Positions 43,710 through 54,030 of a DNA stretch of 64,000 bases are shown here, piece by piece. The notes beneath the pieces were generated by a model. The model worked only from the letters and a program-made list of their open reading frames with translations, made no database searches and was not told where the DNA came from. The stretch lies in the NCBI GenBank assembly GCA_018242525.1, contig JAFEBS010000017.1:306623-370622 (forward strand), in the 5' to 3' direction. A program made the position numbers and the translations under genes. The first letter of the stretch is position 1, and each line of letters starts with the position of its first letter. This DNA is from Planctomycetota bacterium (GTDB lineage: Bacteria; Planctomycetota; Planctomycetia; Planctomycetales; Planctomycetaceae).

Positions 43710-46700
43710 ATGGCCGTTCCTCTCGAAAGATTTGTCAAACAGCTTGAGGACAGTGGGATTATCGCTGGCGATACGCTCAAGGACTTCCTGCCGCCCAAGT
43801 GCGAGCCGAAAACTGCTGAGGAACTGGCTCTGGAACTGGTCCGACAGAAAAAACTGACGAAGTTTCAGGCTGAAGAGGTTTCCAAAGGCAGGGGTAAATC
43901 ACTCACGCTCGGCAATTATGTGCTGATGGAAAAGATCGGGGCAGGTGGCATGGGGCAGGTGTTCAAGGCCGAACATCGCCGGATGCACCGGACGGTGGCG
44001 GTGAAGGTTCTGCCAGCGAACACGATGAAAGACCCAGCAACAGTTGCCCGCTTTGAACGAGAGGTCACGGCGGCGGCAAAACTTCGCCACCCCAACATCA
44101 TTGCCGCCGATGATGCCGATCAGGCCAACGATGTCCACTTCCTCGTCATGGAGTACGTGGACGGCAGCGACTTGGCGGCACTCGTCAAGAAAAACGGCCC
44201 GTTTCAGGCGGATAAAGCGGTTAATTACATCCTGCAGGCAGCCAAAGGCTTGGAATTCGCCCATGCAGAAGGGGTCGTCCATCGGGACATCAAACCAGCC
44301 AATCTGCTCCTCGACAAGAAGGGAACAGTCAAGATTCTGGACATGGGATTGGCTCGGATTCATGGAGATGCCGATCAGGCGGAACTCACCAGCACCGGGG
44401 CCGTGATGGGAACCGTGGATTACATGCCCCCCGAACAGGCTCTGAACACGAAAACCGCAGATGCTCGTGCGGACATCTACGCTTTGGGCTGCTCTCTCTA
44501 CTACCTGCTGACTGGCAAAGCGACTTATGACGGAGATACCTTGATGGCAAAACTTCTCGCCCACCGGGAGCAGCCGATTCCCGATCTGCGAGAAGTTTGC
44601 CCCGAAGTTCCAGAATCGCTGGAACTTGTCTTCAAGAAGATGGTGGCGAAGAGAATTGAAGACCGTTACCAGTCTATCACCGCGACGATAGCCGATCTGG
44701 AAGCCTGCCGAAGTGGGCTGTCAAACACGGTCTCTCGTCAGTCTTCGGATGCCGACCATACGATCATTGGTCAAGACAAATCAGTTTCGTCTCAATTGGC
44801 GACTTTGTCACAAACAATACGGGAACCGGTGGGTAAGCGAAAGACTCCTTCAATCGACGTGGACCACACCGACTTTCAGGATGACCATCAGCGAGCACCG
44901 AAAAACTCACTTCCCACGAAGAAGCCTGCGAAACGACCATCCAATGGTGGGAAAAACGCCCTTCGGAAAGGCCAGAAAAAGCTCCTGATAGTCGGCTGTG
45001 CCGCTCTGGGTGCGTTGATCTTACTGGCCGGCGCGGTCATCAACATGAAGTCCAGGGACGGACACGGCACATTGGTCGTCACAGTGAGTGAGCCTGATGC
45101 CGAAGTCCAAGTGCTGAATGAAATGGACGCAGTTGAGATTACCCGAAAGGGAGAAAAGGGGCCAATCACGATTGCGGTTGTTCCCGGCAAGCATCGGTTG
45201 AAGATTCAAAAGGATGGATTTGAAATCTTTACGGACAGCTTTGAGATCAAGTCTGGGGCCTCGGAGTCAATCACGGCGAAGTTGACTCCGCTGGATGGTA
45301 AGGCACCGGTGGCCGGGATGAAGCCAAGCGCAACCGAGAAACCACGAAGCGGACTCGACGGCGACTGGAAGCCGCTTTTTGATGGCAAATCACTCACGGG
45401 TTGGACGGGCGATGTCGGACTGATGACCGTCGAAAATGGCATCTTGGTCAATGATGGAAAACGGGGGATCGTCACTGTACCGGGCGAGTATCAAGACTTC
45501 GAAGTTGAAGTCGAGTTTCGGCTGGCGACTGGTGGCAATAGCGGGTTGGGAATCAGCTACGGCGGTAACGGCGACCCTGCCGAGAACGGACTGGAAGTTC
45601 AAATGCTGGACGACGACGAATATCCTGCCGTCAAGGACACTCAGAAATGCGGTTCCATTTATTTGCTCGCAGCCTCCAAGCCGGGGCAATTCAAGCGATG
45701 GCCCCAGTGGAATCAGTTCCGAGTGGTCTCATCCGGAGACGATGTGCGAGTCGAACTGAACAGCGTTCTGATTACGGCAGTAACTCGCACAAGTTTGAAA
45801 CAACGGAGTCCACAGCACGCAGGGATACGGAGAACGTCAGGGAAGGTGTGTTTGTTTCCGCATACGGGACGTAGCGAGTATCGAAGCTTTCGGATTCGAT
45901 CAACGGTCCCGACCACCGCTAAGCCGATCAAGACCTTAAACGACTCCGCCTTCCAGCAATGGATGAAAGACGTGCTGGGTATGCCTGCCGAGAAGCAGGT
46001 GGAGGCTGTCAGCAAGAAGCTAATGGAGCTGAATCCGGGGTTTGATGGTAAGCTGATTGGAGCCGACGCAGGCAGCACGCCGAGAATTGAGGGCGAGATC
46101 GTTAGGCAGGTCGGATTCTTGACCGAGAACGTAACGGACATTTCTCCAGTGCGAGCGTTGATTGGATTGAAGTCGCTGGCGTGTATCGGGAGTGGCATTG
46201 ACAAAAGCAACTTTGCAGACCTTGCTCCACTCAACGGGCTGTCTTTGACGGAATTATTGTGTCACCACACTTCGGTATCCGATTTGTCTCCATTGGAGGG
46301 CATGCCTCTAAATGCACTGGACTGTGGCACATCAAGAATCAGCAGCCTACTCCCATTGAAAGGAATGCCCTTGGCGACCCTCAAGTGTGGAGAAACCATG
46401 GTGTCGGACCTGTCCCCAATTAGCGGCATGAACTTGACATACCTGAGTTGCAGTGGCTCTAAGGTCACAGACCTTTCGCCGTTGAAAGGAATGCCGTTGA
46501 AGACGCTGTATTGCGATGGACTCTCGATCTCAGATCTGTCTCCCTTGACGAGAATGCCTCTGGTGGGACTACGAATTACCCGTTGCATCGGCGTTAGAGA
46601 TCTCTCACCTTTGTCAGAATGTAAAGACCTAAAGTCCTTAAACGCCCTGTTCGTTCCAGTAACAGCGTCAGATGTTGCTGCTCTGCAAAAGGCTCTTCCG

Positions 46701-46754
46701 AATTGCAAAATCGAGTGGGAAGCTCCACTAAAGGCGTCTACTCCGCCTCAATAG
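43710..46754 (+). CDS. Ser/Thr kinase with PEGA-like, DUF1080-like and LRR segments
   Basis: This 1014-residue modular protein has a Hanks-type kinase domain at about 68-340: GAGGMGQVF, Lys99 in [22 protein letters not shown] (in place of DFG), [11 protein letters not shown] membrane helix lies near 425-445 ([20 protein letters not shown]), followed by a PEGA-like domain (about 450-530, [16 protein letters not shown]), a DUF1080/3-keto-disaccharide hydrolase-like domain (about 550-730) and leucine-rich repeats (about 810-990, [13 protein letters not shown] type). The architecture is typical of planctomycete kinases. About residues 687-716 are out of frame relative to the DUF1080 family, while the correct sequence is encoded in another frame, so two compensating shifts are likely. 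Confidence 0.85.
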   Translation: MAVPLERFVKQLEDSGIIAGDTLKDFLPPKCEPKTAEELALELVRQKKLTKFQAEEVSKGRGKSLTLGNYVLMEKIGAGGMGQVFKAEHRRMHRTVAVKVLPANTMKDPATVARFEREVTAAAKLRHPNIIAADDADQANDVHFLVMEYVDGSDLAALVKKNGPFQADKAVNYILQAAKGLEFAHAEGVVHRDIKPANLLLDKKGTVKILDMGLARIHGDADQAELTSTGAVMGTVDYMPPEQALNTKTADARADIYALGCSLYYLLTGKATYDGDTLMAKLLAHREQPIPDLREVCPEVPESLELVFKKMVAKRIEDRYQSITATIADLEACRSGLSNTVSRQSSDADHTIIGQDKSVSSQLATLSQTIREPVGKRKTPSIDVDHTDFQDDHQRAPKNSLPTKKPAKRPSNGGKNALRKGQKKLLIVGCAALGALILLAGAVINMKSRDGHGTLVVTVSEPDAEVQVLNEMDAVEITRKGEKGPITIAVVPGKHRLKIQKDGFEIFTDSFEIKSGASESITAKLTPLDGKAPVAGMKPSATEKPRSGLDGDWKPLFDGKSLTGWTGDVGLMTVENGILVNDGKRGIVTVPGEYQDFEVEVEFRLATGGNSGLGISYGGNGDPAENGLEVQMLDDDEYPAVKDTQKCGSIYLLAASKPGQFKRWPQWNQFRVVSSGDDVRVELNSVLITAVTRTSLKQRSPQHAGIRRTSGKVCLFPHTGRSEYRSFRIRSTVPTTAKPIKTLNDSAFQQWMKDVLGMPAEKQVEAVSKKLMELNPGFDGKLIGADAGSTPRIEGEIVRQVGFLTENVTDISPVRALIGLKSLACIGSGIDKSNFADLAPLNGLSLTELLCHHTSVSDLSPLEGMPLNALDCGTSRISSLLPLKGMPLATLKCGETMVSDLSPISGMNLTYLSCSGSKVTDLSPLKGMPLKTLYCDGLSISDLSPLTRMPLVGLRITRCIGVRDLSPLSECKDLKSLNALFVPVTASDVAALQKALPNCKIEWEAPLKASTPPQ

Positions 46755-47273
46755 CTCAGCCGATCTGAGGTCTCACCAAGTTGATCCTGCGTCCGCTTTG
46801 CGTACCGGGCAGTCGTGTTCAAATTCTCGTGGCGCCAAGCTGCGGAACTTTCTCAGCGGTGTGAAGGTTCTCCGCTTTCGAGCGTCGGTTGACTGCCTAA
46901 AAACCGTCCCGACACTCGCCGGACCTGTTGAGTTTTCTGATGAGTGTACGGCAAAAGACTGCCGAGGCCCGCATGTGAGTAGACCGTCCGTGATTTCAAA
47001 ACGCGTGAGACAATTCGTTGACTCGGGGTTCTCGTGCGTGATCGCTACAACCCACTGTCATATGCAATTGTGTCGATTCCTGTGAAAAATGTGCGAAAAC
47101 TGGCCTGAAATCGCGGTCACGAGTGGTGCGGCAGGGAAAGCACGCTTGGCAGTTTCGTTGTGCGCCTTTAGCATGCACCAGTTCAGAAGTAGTGCAGGAC
47201 CGCGTGTGATGTGAGGTCCTGGCAATACCGCGCGGAATCCACATCCGAAGAACCGACGAAAGTATACTCGATC
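46755..47273. other. intergenic region upstream of pgk
   Basis: About 520 bases lie between the kinase gene and pgk. No convincing ORF, tRNA or repeat is visible. It should hold the pgk promoter. Confidence 0.5.
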
Positions 47274-48467
47274 ATGGCCAAGAAGACGATTGCCGATGTC
47301 AATGTTTCTGGTAAGGCAGTGTTGATGCGCTGCGATTTCAACGTCCCTCTGGATGACCGACAGCAGATCACCGACGACCGCCGTATTACCGAAGCACTCC
47401 CTTCCATCAAGTCCGTCCTGGATCGCGGCGGCCGGGTCGTACTGATGAGTCACCTGGGTCGCCCCGAAGGGAAAGATCCGGCCGAAGACGCCAAGTACAG
47501 TCTGAGTCCGGTCGCCACGCGACTGAAAGAACTGCTGGGTTGCCCCGTCCACTTTGCCAGCGATACCGTGGGAAGCGATGCCACGTCCAAGTCTGCCGCA
47601 CTGAAGAATGGCGAAGTGCTGCTGCTGGAAAACGTCCGCTTCAACAAGGGCGAAAAAAAGGGTGACCCCGAATATGCCGCCGTGCTCGCTGGCATGGGTG
47701 ACATCTACTGCAATGACGCCTTCGGAACCTGCCATCGTACGGAAGGCTCCATGGTCGCCGTCCCCAACGCCATGACCGGCAAGCCCAAGGTGTGCGGCTT
47801 CCTGGTCGAGAAGGAAATCCGCTTTCTGTCCGATGCCATCGCCAACCCACAACGACCGTTCGTGGCGATCGTCGGCGGGAAAAAGGTTTCGGACAAGATC
47901 AACGTCATTCAGAACCTGCTGAACATTTGCGACAAGGTCTTGATTGGTGGCGCAATGGCCTACACCTTTTCACTGGCCAGCGGCGGCGCGGTCGGAAAAA
48001 GTCTGGTGGAACCGGATTGTGTTCCCCTGGCAAATTCTTTGATGGCTGCTGGCGGCGACAAGCTGATGCTGCCAATCGACACCCATTGCGGTGATGATTT
48101 CAAGGGGAGCTGCAACAAGCAGACGGTCAAGGCGGGCGAGATTCCCGATGGCTGGGAAGGCTTTGATATCGGCCCCGCCACCGCAGCGCTGTATGCCAAT
48201 CAGATCAAGTCGGCCAAAACAGTCCTGTGGAATGGCCCGATGGGTGTGTTCGAAATGCCGCCGTTCGACGCGGGAACACGCGAGGTTGCCGAGGCAATCG
48301 TGGCCAGTAACGCCGTCAGTATCATCGGCGGCGGCGACAGTGCCAGCGCGATTCAGAAATTCGGTCTGGCCGATCAGGTGACGCACGTCAGCACCGGCGG
48401 CGGTGCCAGCCTGGAAATGCTGGAAGGAAAGAAGTTCGTGGCTGTTGAATTGCTCGACGACAAGTAG
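47274..48467 (+). CDS. pgk: phosphoglycerate kinase
   Basis: This glycolytic and gluconeogenic enzyme transfers phosphate between 1,3-bisphosphoglycerate and ADP. The 397-residue length is standard. The signature [11 protein letters not shown] appears near residue 18, and the substrate-binding [39 protein letters not shown] and the C-terminal nucleotide region NGPMGVFE with GGGDSASAI and [11 protein letters not shown] are all present. ATG 47274 ([10 protein letters not shown]) gives the canonical N-terminus, although the frame is open upstream to 47211. A GC-rich hairpin follows the stop. No other glycolytic gene is adjacent. Confidence 0.97.
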   Translation: MAKKTIADVNVSGKAVLMRCDFNVPLDDRQQITDDRRITEALPSIKSVLDRGGRVVLMSHLGRPEGKDPAEDAKYSLSPVATRLKELLGCPVHFASDTVGSDATSKSAALKNGEVLLLENVRFNKGEKKGDPEYAAVLAGMGDIYCNDAFGTCHRTEGSMVAVPNAMTGKPKVCGFLVEKEIRFLSDAIANPQRPFVAIVGGKKVSDKINVIQNLLNICDKVLIGGAMAYTFSLASGGAVGKSLVEPDCVPLANSLMAAGGDKLMLPIDTHCGDDFKGSCNKQTVKAGEIPDGWEGFDIGPATAALYANQIKSAKTVLWNGPMGVFEMPPFDAGTREVAEAIVASNAVSIIGGGDSASAIQKFGLADQVTHVSTGGGASLEMLEGKKFVAVELLDDK

Positions 48468-48490
48468 TCGCCTGAAACAGGCGAGTTCCC

Positions 48491-48519
48491 AAGGCCCGTT
48501 GCCGCTGGCAGCGGGCCTT
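48491..48519 (+). terminator. stem-loop after pgk
   Basis: AAGGCCCG (48491-48498) pairs with CGGGCCTT (48512-48519), 23 bases past the pgk stop, followed by a weak T-rich run (GTTCGTTCTG). A moderately convincing intrinsic terminator. Confidence 0.55.
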
Positions 48520-48558
48520 GTTCGTTCTGTCAAAGCGGATCGAGGCGGGTTAGTTAGC

Positions 48559-49044
48559 ATGGACGAGATGCTCAAACCACATCGCATTGCTGAGAGGACC
48601 ACGCCCGCCAGAACCGGCGACCGATCCGGTTGGACCGGCCCTGGTGCCCACTGGGTCTGGGTCTCCCTCGGCTTGTACGTTGTCGCCTGCTTTCTGCCGG
48701 CGATGCCTCCCATCTTCGGGACAAACAAGATCTACGGCTGGGGTTGCCTGTTGATGTTTGTCTATTTCATCCCGGCCTGGTGGGCCAATCCCCTGTATTT
48801 CCTGGCCCTGATCCTGACCTGGCGACGGTACCAACGCGCGGCAGCGATCTGTGCGTGCCTGGCTGTCGTGCTGGCCGTGAGCTTCCAAGTCATGGAGTTT
48901 CCCAACCCGGGCTGGACCGACGGGATCACCGATTCTGAGCCGGGGTGCTACGTCTGGATCATCAGCATGCAACTGCTCGCACTGAATCTGCTCTGGCTGG
49001 AATGGCGGGCCTGGAAGCGGTGCCAGGAGTTGGAGAGGCTGTGA
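48559..49044 (+). CDS. small membrane protein, unknown function
   Basis: This is a 161-residue protein from ATG 48559 (MDEMLKPHRIAERTT) with about four hydrophobic segments (VWVSLGLYVVACFLPAM, GCLLMFVYFIPAWWANPLYF, AAAICACLAVVLAVSFQV, CYVWIISMQLLALNLLWL). I do not recognise a family, and no charged or catalytic motif stands out. The open frame overlaps the 3' end of pgk, but the ATG after the pgk terminator is a better start. It lies about 80 bases upstream of the Rrf2 gene and is probably not part of its operon, since a separate promoter is visible there. Confidence 0.6.
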   Translation: MDEMLKPHRIAERTTPARTGDRSGWTGPGAHWVWVSLGLYVVACFLPAMPPIFGTNKIYGWGCLLMFVYFIPAWWANPLYFLALILTWRRYQRAAAICACLAVVLAVSFQVMEFPNPGWTDGITDSEPGCYVWIISMQLLALNLLWLEWRAWKRCQELERL

Positions 49045-49060
49045 TTCTCCCCGAAATCGC

Positions 49061-49114
49061 TTGACGGCGTCCCTGTTTGGTGATAAACATCATTAAGCTG
49101 AACATCTTATTCAG
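49061..49114 (+). promoter_or_regulatory. promoter and candidate operator of the Rrf2 gene
   Basis: TTGACG (49061-49066) and, after 17 bases, TAAACA (49084-49089) form a plausible sigma-70 promoter. Just downstream are two AACATC direct copies (49086-49091, 49101-49106) and the inverted repeat CTGAA-N7-TTCAG (49098-49114), which would overlap the transcription start and could be the site of Rrf2 autorepression. Confidence 0.5.
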
Positions 49115-49123
49115 GTTTAGGCC

Positions 49124-49651
49124 ATGGCAATGCGGTTGGCGCTTCAGACAGATTATTCGCTGCGAACCCTGATGTTCCTGGCAGCACGGCCAGGTCGGCA
49201 AACCGTCGCCGGAGTGGCCGGGTTCTTTCAGATTTCCGAGACCCATGTCGGAAAGGTCGTCCACCAGCTCGCCAGGCTCGGTTACGTCCGCAGCATTCGC
49301 GGGATTGGTGGCGGACTGGAACTGGCCAGACCCGCTGATCAGATCACGATTGGCGAAGTTGTGCAGGCGATCGAAGGGAACGTCCACCTGCTGGAATGTA
49401 TCGGCATGGAGGATGTCTGTGTGATCCAGCGACATTGCAAGCTGCGAACCGTCCTGGACCGGGCGGAACGGATTCAACTGGAATACCTGAACTCCGTGCG
49501 ACTGACGGATGTTCTGCCGTTTGGTCAACCTTTGCTGAACCTGCCAGGTGCCGTCGCTCGCAATCACGTCGGCGAGACGGCGCCCGCTCCCGAGAAACCG
49601 AAACGGAGTCCAACAAAACGTAAGAAACCCGGCTCAAAAGCGGGTGAGTGA
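49124..49651 (+). CDS. Rrf2-family Fe-S transcriptional regulator (NsrR/IscR-like)
   Basis: This 175-residue winged-helix regulator has the Rrf2 N-terminus (MRLALQTDYSLRTLMFLAA), recognition helix region ISETHVGKVVHQLARLGYV, wing RGIGGGLELARP, and three cysteines at about 92, 99 and 105 (LLECIGMEDVCVIQRHCKL), which match the cluster-binding triplet of NsrR and IscR. It most resembles NsrR, a nitric-oxide sensor. The tail after residue 150 is Lys/Pro-rich (RSPTKRKKPGSKAGE), an addition to the family core. A haem protein gene follows on the same strand, so sensing of NO or redox stress is a reasonable inference. Confidence 0.85.
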   Translation: MAMRLALQTDYSLRTLMFLAARPGRQTVAGVAGFFQISETHVGKVVHQLARLGYVRSIRGIGGGLELARPADQITIGEVVQAIEGNVHLLECIGMEDVCVIQRHCKLRTVLDRAERIQLEYLNSVRLTDVLPFGQPLLNLPGAVARNHVGETAPAPEKPKRSPTKRKKPGSKAGE

Positions 49652-49760
49652 GTCTGCCCGGTCCGAACGGGCAGTGGTTTGAAAGCTGCGCCAATAGGAA
49701 TTTGCTCGCGTGGTGAGAGCAAGTGTTGGGTCGATACATCTCTGATGAAAGGTACAAAGA

Positions 49761-50303
49761 ATGACACACAGTGCTCGCAGATGGACAACGGTGGGAGTGG
49801 CGGCTGTACTGGTCGCCGGACTGGCTTGGAACTCGCGTCAAACCGCCCAGGGTCAGGCCAAGGCCGAGGCGGATCCGGCGGTGGAACGGGCCCGTCAGCA
49901 GATTCGGATGCTGGACGACATCTACAAGACCGCGGTGGTGGCGATCACCGACAAATACGTTCACAAGGAAACCGATCTGCCCGCGGCGACCGTGGCCATG
50001 GCATTGTTCGAAGCGATGAAGAAGAAGGGCTGGCACGATTCCCGATTGATCGACGCCACCGGCGAACCGTACCTGGAAAAGAACGTCGCCAACGATGAAT
50101 TCGAAAAGGCGGCAGTCAAGGCCCTCAAGGGTGGCAAGGACTACTACGAACAACTGATCACCGTCGATGGCAAGCCACGCCTTCGTGCGGCAACACCTGT
50201 CCCGGTCGTCATGAAGAAATGCACGATGTGCCACGAGAACTACAAGACGGTCAAGGAAGGAGTTCCCGTCGGGGTTCTCACCTACGATGTGCCCGTGAAA
50301 TAA
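49761..50303 (+). CDS. exported single-haem c-type protein, DUF3365-like
   Basis: This 180-residue protein has an N-terminal membrane helix or signal (VGVAAVLVAGLAW), a charged helical middle, and one CxxCH haem-attachment site near the C-terminus (Cys154, Cys157, His158, CTMCHENY). The layout (helix, DUF3365/Tll0287-like domain, C-terminal CxxCH) matches proteins thought to sense redox or gas ligands in the periplasm. The upstream neighbour is an NsrR-like regulator, 109 bases away on the same strand, so an NO- or redox-related role is inferred. The start is ATG 49761. Confidence 0.75.
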   Translation: MTHSARRWTTVGVAAVLVAGLAWNSRQTAQGQAKAEADPAVERARQQIRMLDDIYKTAVVAITDKYVHKETDLPAATVAMALFEAMKKKGWHDSRLIDATGEPYLEKNVANDEFEKAAVKALKGGKDYYEQLITVDGKPRLRAATPVPVVMKKCTMCHENYKTVKEGVPVGVLTYDVPVK

Positions 50304-50494
50304 CTCCGAATATCACGACCCGGATCGCAGATCGGCTGCGGTCCGGGAGTGTGATCGCTCACCTCGCGGTGTTCAGCGTTCTCTCAAGATTCGACACGCG
50401 CGATTCCAGGGACTGTATGCGGGACTCGGTTTCGGGATTCTCGTGAACCACCTTGCCGCCAATGCGATTGCAACTGTCGGTCATTCCTGCCGCA

Positions 50495-52465
50495 TCAGTT
50501 CCGATTTGCAGCGATCGGACGAATGGAACCGGCATCAATCACGATCGTGTCTGCCACTCGATCGCCCAGCCGTTGACGGTGCCTCGAAAACACCATGCTG
50601 GTGACAGCCGCCAGCGGAGTCACCAGGAACAGGATCTCGGCAAAGTACAGTACGGTCCGAATCAGGGCTCGCGCCGCATTGCAGGGGCGGAGCGTTGTTC
50701 GGACGGTGCGCAATCCCAGCAGGCACTTTCCCAGTGTGGTTCCCAACCGGCCTTCAAGCATGCAGTTCGAGCAGACCAGGACGATTCCACAGATCACGCT
50801 CACGCGCCAGGCGTGTTCGTCCGGATGACCAAGCAACGCCATTCCCGCGAGACCGGCAAGTTGTCTGGCAAAAATCAGCAGGGCGACGGGGTGAAACCCT
50901 GGCTGAAAAGGATTGAACCGATGTTCCGCCAGCGTGTTGAAGTGATCCCATTCAAATTCAACGCAGGCATCACACAGTTGCCGAACGGAACAGGCTTGCC
51001 ACTGCAGGCCGAACAGTCGGGCTTGCAGAGAAATCGTTGCCAGCAGGATCAATAGCAGCAACAGTCCGTCGATGACCAGGGCCAGCGCGCGCCGGGTCGT
51101 CGGTGCAATCGTGGCCTGCTGGTGGCCGAACTCGTATTCGAGGACTGTCGGGCTGTGCGTCAGCCAGTCGGTTCCTCCGATCAACACCGTACAATGGACC
51201 AGCCAGGCCACGACGAATCCGACGAACAGCCACCGCAGTCGACTGAGATATTCCCGTTCGCTCGTGGCAGGCAGTGACAGGTGCGGCGGCAGGATGGTGG
51301 TCCCGTCGATCCGGCAGACGGTGACGTCGTTCCAGTTGGTTGCGTGGCGCACGATATAGGCATCATTGTTCGTGGGATCGGCGATGATGGAACAATTCAG
51401 CGGTCGCATCGTGCATGCTGTTTCGGTCCCGGAAAGTTCTTCCCATCGGCCTGCCGGACCACTCCGCGCGAATCGATAGACCCGGCCGATCTCATGCGGA
51501 TTCATCTCAAAAAACGCTCCCTGGCGGGAACAGGCCATCTGCACCCACCAATCGCCCCTGGCGGATGGCTGAATTGGTTCCCATCCTGAAACTTCGCGGT
51601 TGGCATTGTCGGGGGCGAGTGCCGAGGGCACCTCCGGCCGATCGTCGGCAAATTCAAACCCATTCCGGTAGGCCGCAAAGCTGGGCTTCTGGGGACTGTG
51701 CAGGTTGTCGCAATAGAAGAGGTGAACCGTGTCTCCACAAACGATCACCGACAGTTCCAGATCCACTCCCGACCAGCGTCCGGGCGTCATCGACGTGCGC
51801 GGCCGCAATGTCAGGCGGTCACGCTGTGGATCGTCATACCACTCGCGACCGATGCCTGGCAGCAGGATTTTGCGACCTGCGACCCATGCGCCGTCGACCA
51901 GATGCACCAGTTGAAACTTATCGTCATGGATGTTGCCATTGATGTCGATCAGGACGGATGTCTGGACAACCGTTGTCAAATGACCATTCCACAGGAACGG
52001 CGGTACCGTCAGGCTTTTGGGATTGGTCAGCCGTCCGATTCTTGTGAGGGATGTCCCCACGACCCGGTAGATGTCTGTTTCCATGGGAGAGCCCGGATTG
52101 CAGACGTACAGGTCGTCGCCCGCCCAGACGACGTGGCCGCGGCCACCGACAGCGGTGATTCCCGTTTCACGCTGGACTCCCGTTTCCAGGTTCAGACGCA
52201 CGATCCGGAAACTGAAGGGAGGGACCCAGGCATCGTTCGTAAACTGAAACACGGGATACCACAATTCTCCGTTGTGCAAACTCCCCAGGCTGTAAACGGG
52301 CTGTTCACCAGATGCCCGTCCCGTGGGCCGGCCAGTGACGAATGACGTCAATGACCACCAGAGGATCCCGATCGGAATCGCCGTGCTCAGGAACGCCATC
52401 GCGATCAAACCGATGACGCGACGAACCAGGGGAATGGGACGGTTGCCGGTGATGTTCGTCGACAT
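50495..52465 (-). CDS. RDD-family membrane protein with large extracytoplasmic part
   Basis: This protein of about 656 residues starts at ATG 52465 (MSTNITGNRPIPLVRRVIG). An N-terminal helix (LIAMAFLSTAIPIGILWWSL) is followed by about 370 residues of beta-strand-rich sequence with repeated motifs that look like a propeller (DDLYVCNPGSPMETDIYRV, FEMNPHEIGRVYRFARSG). A second set of membrane helices follows, and the C-terminus is an RDD domain (RRALALVIDGLLLLLILLA, GTTLGKCLLGLRTVR). RDD proteins have been linked to ion or osmolyte transport, but the role here is unknown. It lies downstream of mnmE on the same strand with a gap of about 30 bases. Confidence 0.7.
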   Translation of the reverse strand: MSTNITGNRPIPLVRRVIGLIAMAFLSTAIPIGILWWSLTSFVTGRPTGRASGEQPVYSLGSLHNGELWYPVFQFTNDAWVPPFSFRIVRLNLETGVQRETGITAVGGRGHVVWAGDDLYVCNPGSPMETDIYRVVGTSLTRIGRLTNPKSLTVPPFLWNGHLTTVVQTSVLIDINGNIHDDKFQLVHLVDGAWVAGRKILLPGIGREWYDDPQRDRLTLRPRTSMTPGRWSGVDLELSVIVCGDTVHLFYCDNLHSPQKPSFAAYRNGFEFADDRPEVPSALAPDNANREVSGWEPIQPSARGDWWVQMACSRQGAFFEMNPHEIGRVYRFARSGPAGRWEELSGTETACTMRPLNCSIIADPTNNDAYIVRHATNWNDVTVCRIDGTTILPPHLSLPATSEREYLSRLRWLFVGFVVAWLVHCTVLIGGTDWLTHSPTVLEYEFGHQQATIAPTTRRALALVIDGLLLLLILLATISLQARLFGLQWQACSVRQLCDACVEFEWDHFNTLAEHRFNPFQPGFHPVALLIFARQLAGLAGMALLGHPDEHAWRVSVICGIVLVCSNCMLEGRLGTTLGKCLLGLRTVRTTLRPCNAARALIRTVLYFAEILFLVTPLAAVTSMVFSRHRQRLGDRVADTIVIDAGSIRPIAANRN

Positions 52466-52497
52466 CAAAACGTCTCCAACACGCTTCGGCGAACCTG

Positions 52498-53919
52498 TCA
52501 CTTCCCGATGCAGAACTTGCTGAAGACACGGTCCAGGATGTCATCCGTGTAGATCACACCCAGGATCCGTCCCAGATGATCGAGTGCATCGCGGACATCG
52601 ACCGCGATCAACTCGTCACCCACCGATTCGATCCCTGCCGACTCTTCCGCATGCTCCAGCGCGTGTGCGACCGCTTCCAGGCTTTCGCGGCACCGAGCGG
52701 CGGTCATTCCCAGCCATTGCCTCGACGTCCCCCGAGCGCTTGCCAGGCGCTGTCGCAGGGATTCAGCCAGCTTGTCCAGGCCATCGCCTGTCACGGCGCT
52801 GACCTCGGGCAAATCGACAATGGTTGCGTCAATGTCAAACGGGGAGGTGACGGCATCGCACAGCCACATCCGGGCATCGGGACGATCCGTTTGAGTCAAG
52901 ATCCGGACGCAACCGCGTGCCTGCTGTTTTGTCTCGATGAACAACTGCTCATCCAGGCTGTGCTGGTCCGCCGGCAGGTGCGCCGCGGAACACCAGATTA
53001 CGACATCGGCCGACCGGACCTGCTCGGACCGATGGTGCTGGGCTGCCCCGGCGATCAGTTCGGCATGTAACTCCCAACCGGCCGTATCGACCAGATCAAA
53101 CGCCAGTCCCAACCAATCCACGGTTGCCTGCAGGAAGTCCCGCGTTGTACCCGCCCCGGGTGAAACCAGAGCCGATTGACTGGCCGTCAGCCGGTTGAAC
53201 AACGTGCTTTTGCCCGCATTGGGAAGGCCCGCCAGGACCACCCGGGGACGCGTTCGAGACTGCATCCGATCGGAAGTCTGTTGCAGCAGATCCTCCACAA
53301 AGCGGCGGGCGGTGGCGATGCGACCCAGAAGTTCCATGCGCGAGATGAATTCAATGTCTTCCTCAATGAAGTCCAGACCCGCCTCCAGATCGGCCAGCAA
53401 TTCCAGCAGATCACGTCGCAGGCCGGACAACCGGCCGGACAAACCGCCGGCCAGTTGAGCGAGCGCGGATTGCAGTTCCTCGTGATCATGAGCATCGATC
53501 ACGCCGAGGACCGCTTCGGCCTGCAGTAAATCCAGCTTCCCCGCCAGGAAGGCGCGCAGCGTGAATTCACCAGCCCGAGCCGGCCGGGCACCGCGTCGAT
53601 GAAGTTCCGACAGGACTGCTTCCAGCAGCGGAGGCGAACCGGGCAGATGCAGTTCCACCAGCGGCTGGCCTGTGTAACTGCGACGATTCGGCCAGTCGTA
53701 GACATCGACAGCAATCGGCGCTCGCGTACTGACGGAATGCAGCAACCCTGGATGGACCGAAGCCGTGGAGGCGCGTTGCCAGGCCGTTTCGTTCCGGGGC
53801 TCAAACCAGCCCGCCAGCACCTGACGAATGGCGGGGCCGGTGATCCGGACGATGCCGCGCCGCGCGGGACCAGGTGCCGAGGCAAGTGCGGCGATGGTGT
53901 CATCCAGCGACAAGTCCAT
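52498..53919 (-). CDS. mnmE: tRNA modification GTPase MnmE
   Basis: MnmE with MnmG installs the (carboxymethyl)aminomethyl group on U34 of several tRNAs. The 473-residue protein has the folate-binding N-terminal domain (residues about 1-120), a helical domain, and a G domain with Walker A GLPNAGKST (231-239), TTRD (258-261) and DTAG (278-281). The C-terminus ends in FCIGK, the CxGK motif with the catalytic cysteine. The NKxD base-recognition motif reads TQTD, a deviation. A second MnmE-like gene at the window start lacks the CxGK end. The gene lies between yidC and the RDD gene, all on the minus strand. Confidence 0.93.
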   Translation of the reverse strand: MDLSLDDTIAALASAPGPARRGIVRITGPAIRQVLAGWFEPRNETAWQRASTASVHPGLLHSVSTRAPIAVDVYDWPNRRSYTGQPLVELHLPGSPPLLEAVLSELHRRGARPARAGEFTLRAFLAGKLDLLQAEAVLGVIDAHDHEELQSALAQLAGGLSGRLSGLRRDLLELLADLEAGLDFIEEDIEFISRMELLGRIATARRFVEDLLQQTSDRMQSRTRPRVVLAGLPNAGKSTLFNRLTASQSALVSPGAGTTRDFLQATVDWLGLAFDLVDTAGWELHAELIAGAAQHHRSEQVRSADVVIWCSAAHLPADQHSLDEQLFIETKQQARGCVRILTQTDRPDARMWLCDAVTSPFDIDATIVDLPEVSAVTGDGLDKLAESLRQRLASARGTSRQWLGMTAARCRESLEAVAHALEHAEESAGIESVGDELIAVDVRDALDHLGRILGVIYTDDILDRVFSKFCIGK

Positions 53920-54030
53920 TCGCGGCTGTCCTCATGAGGGCTGTGCCCTCAACCCAATTCGAGCGACCGCTCAAGAACTGCAACTGCCGCTCCCGTTGGT
54001 CGCTCCCCAAAACGTGCTCGCAGACCGAAA

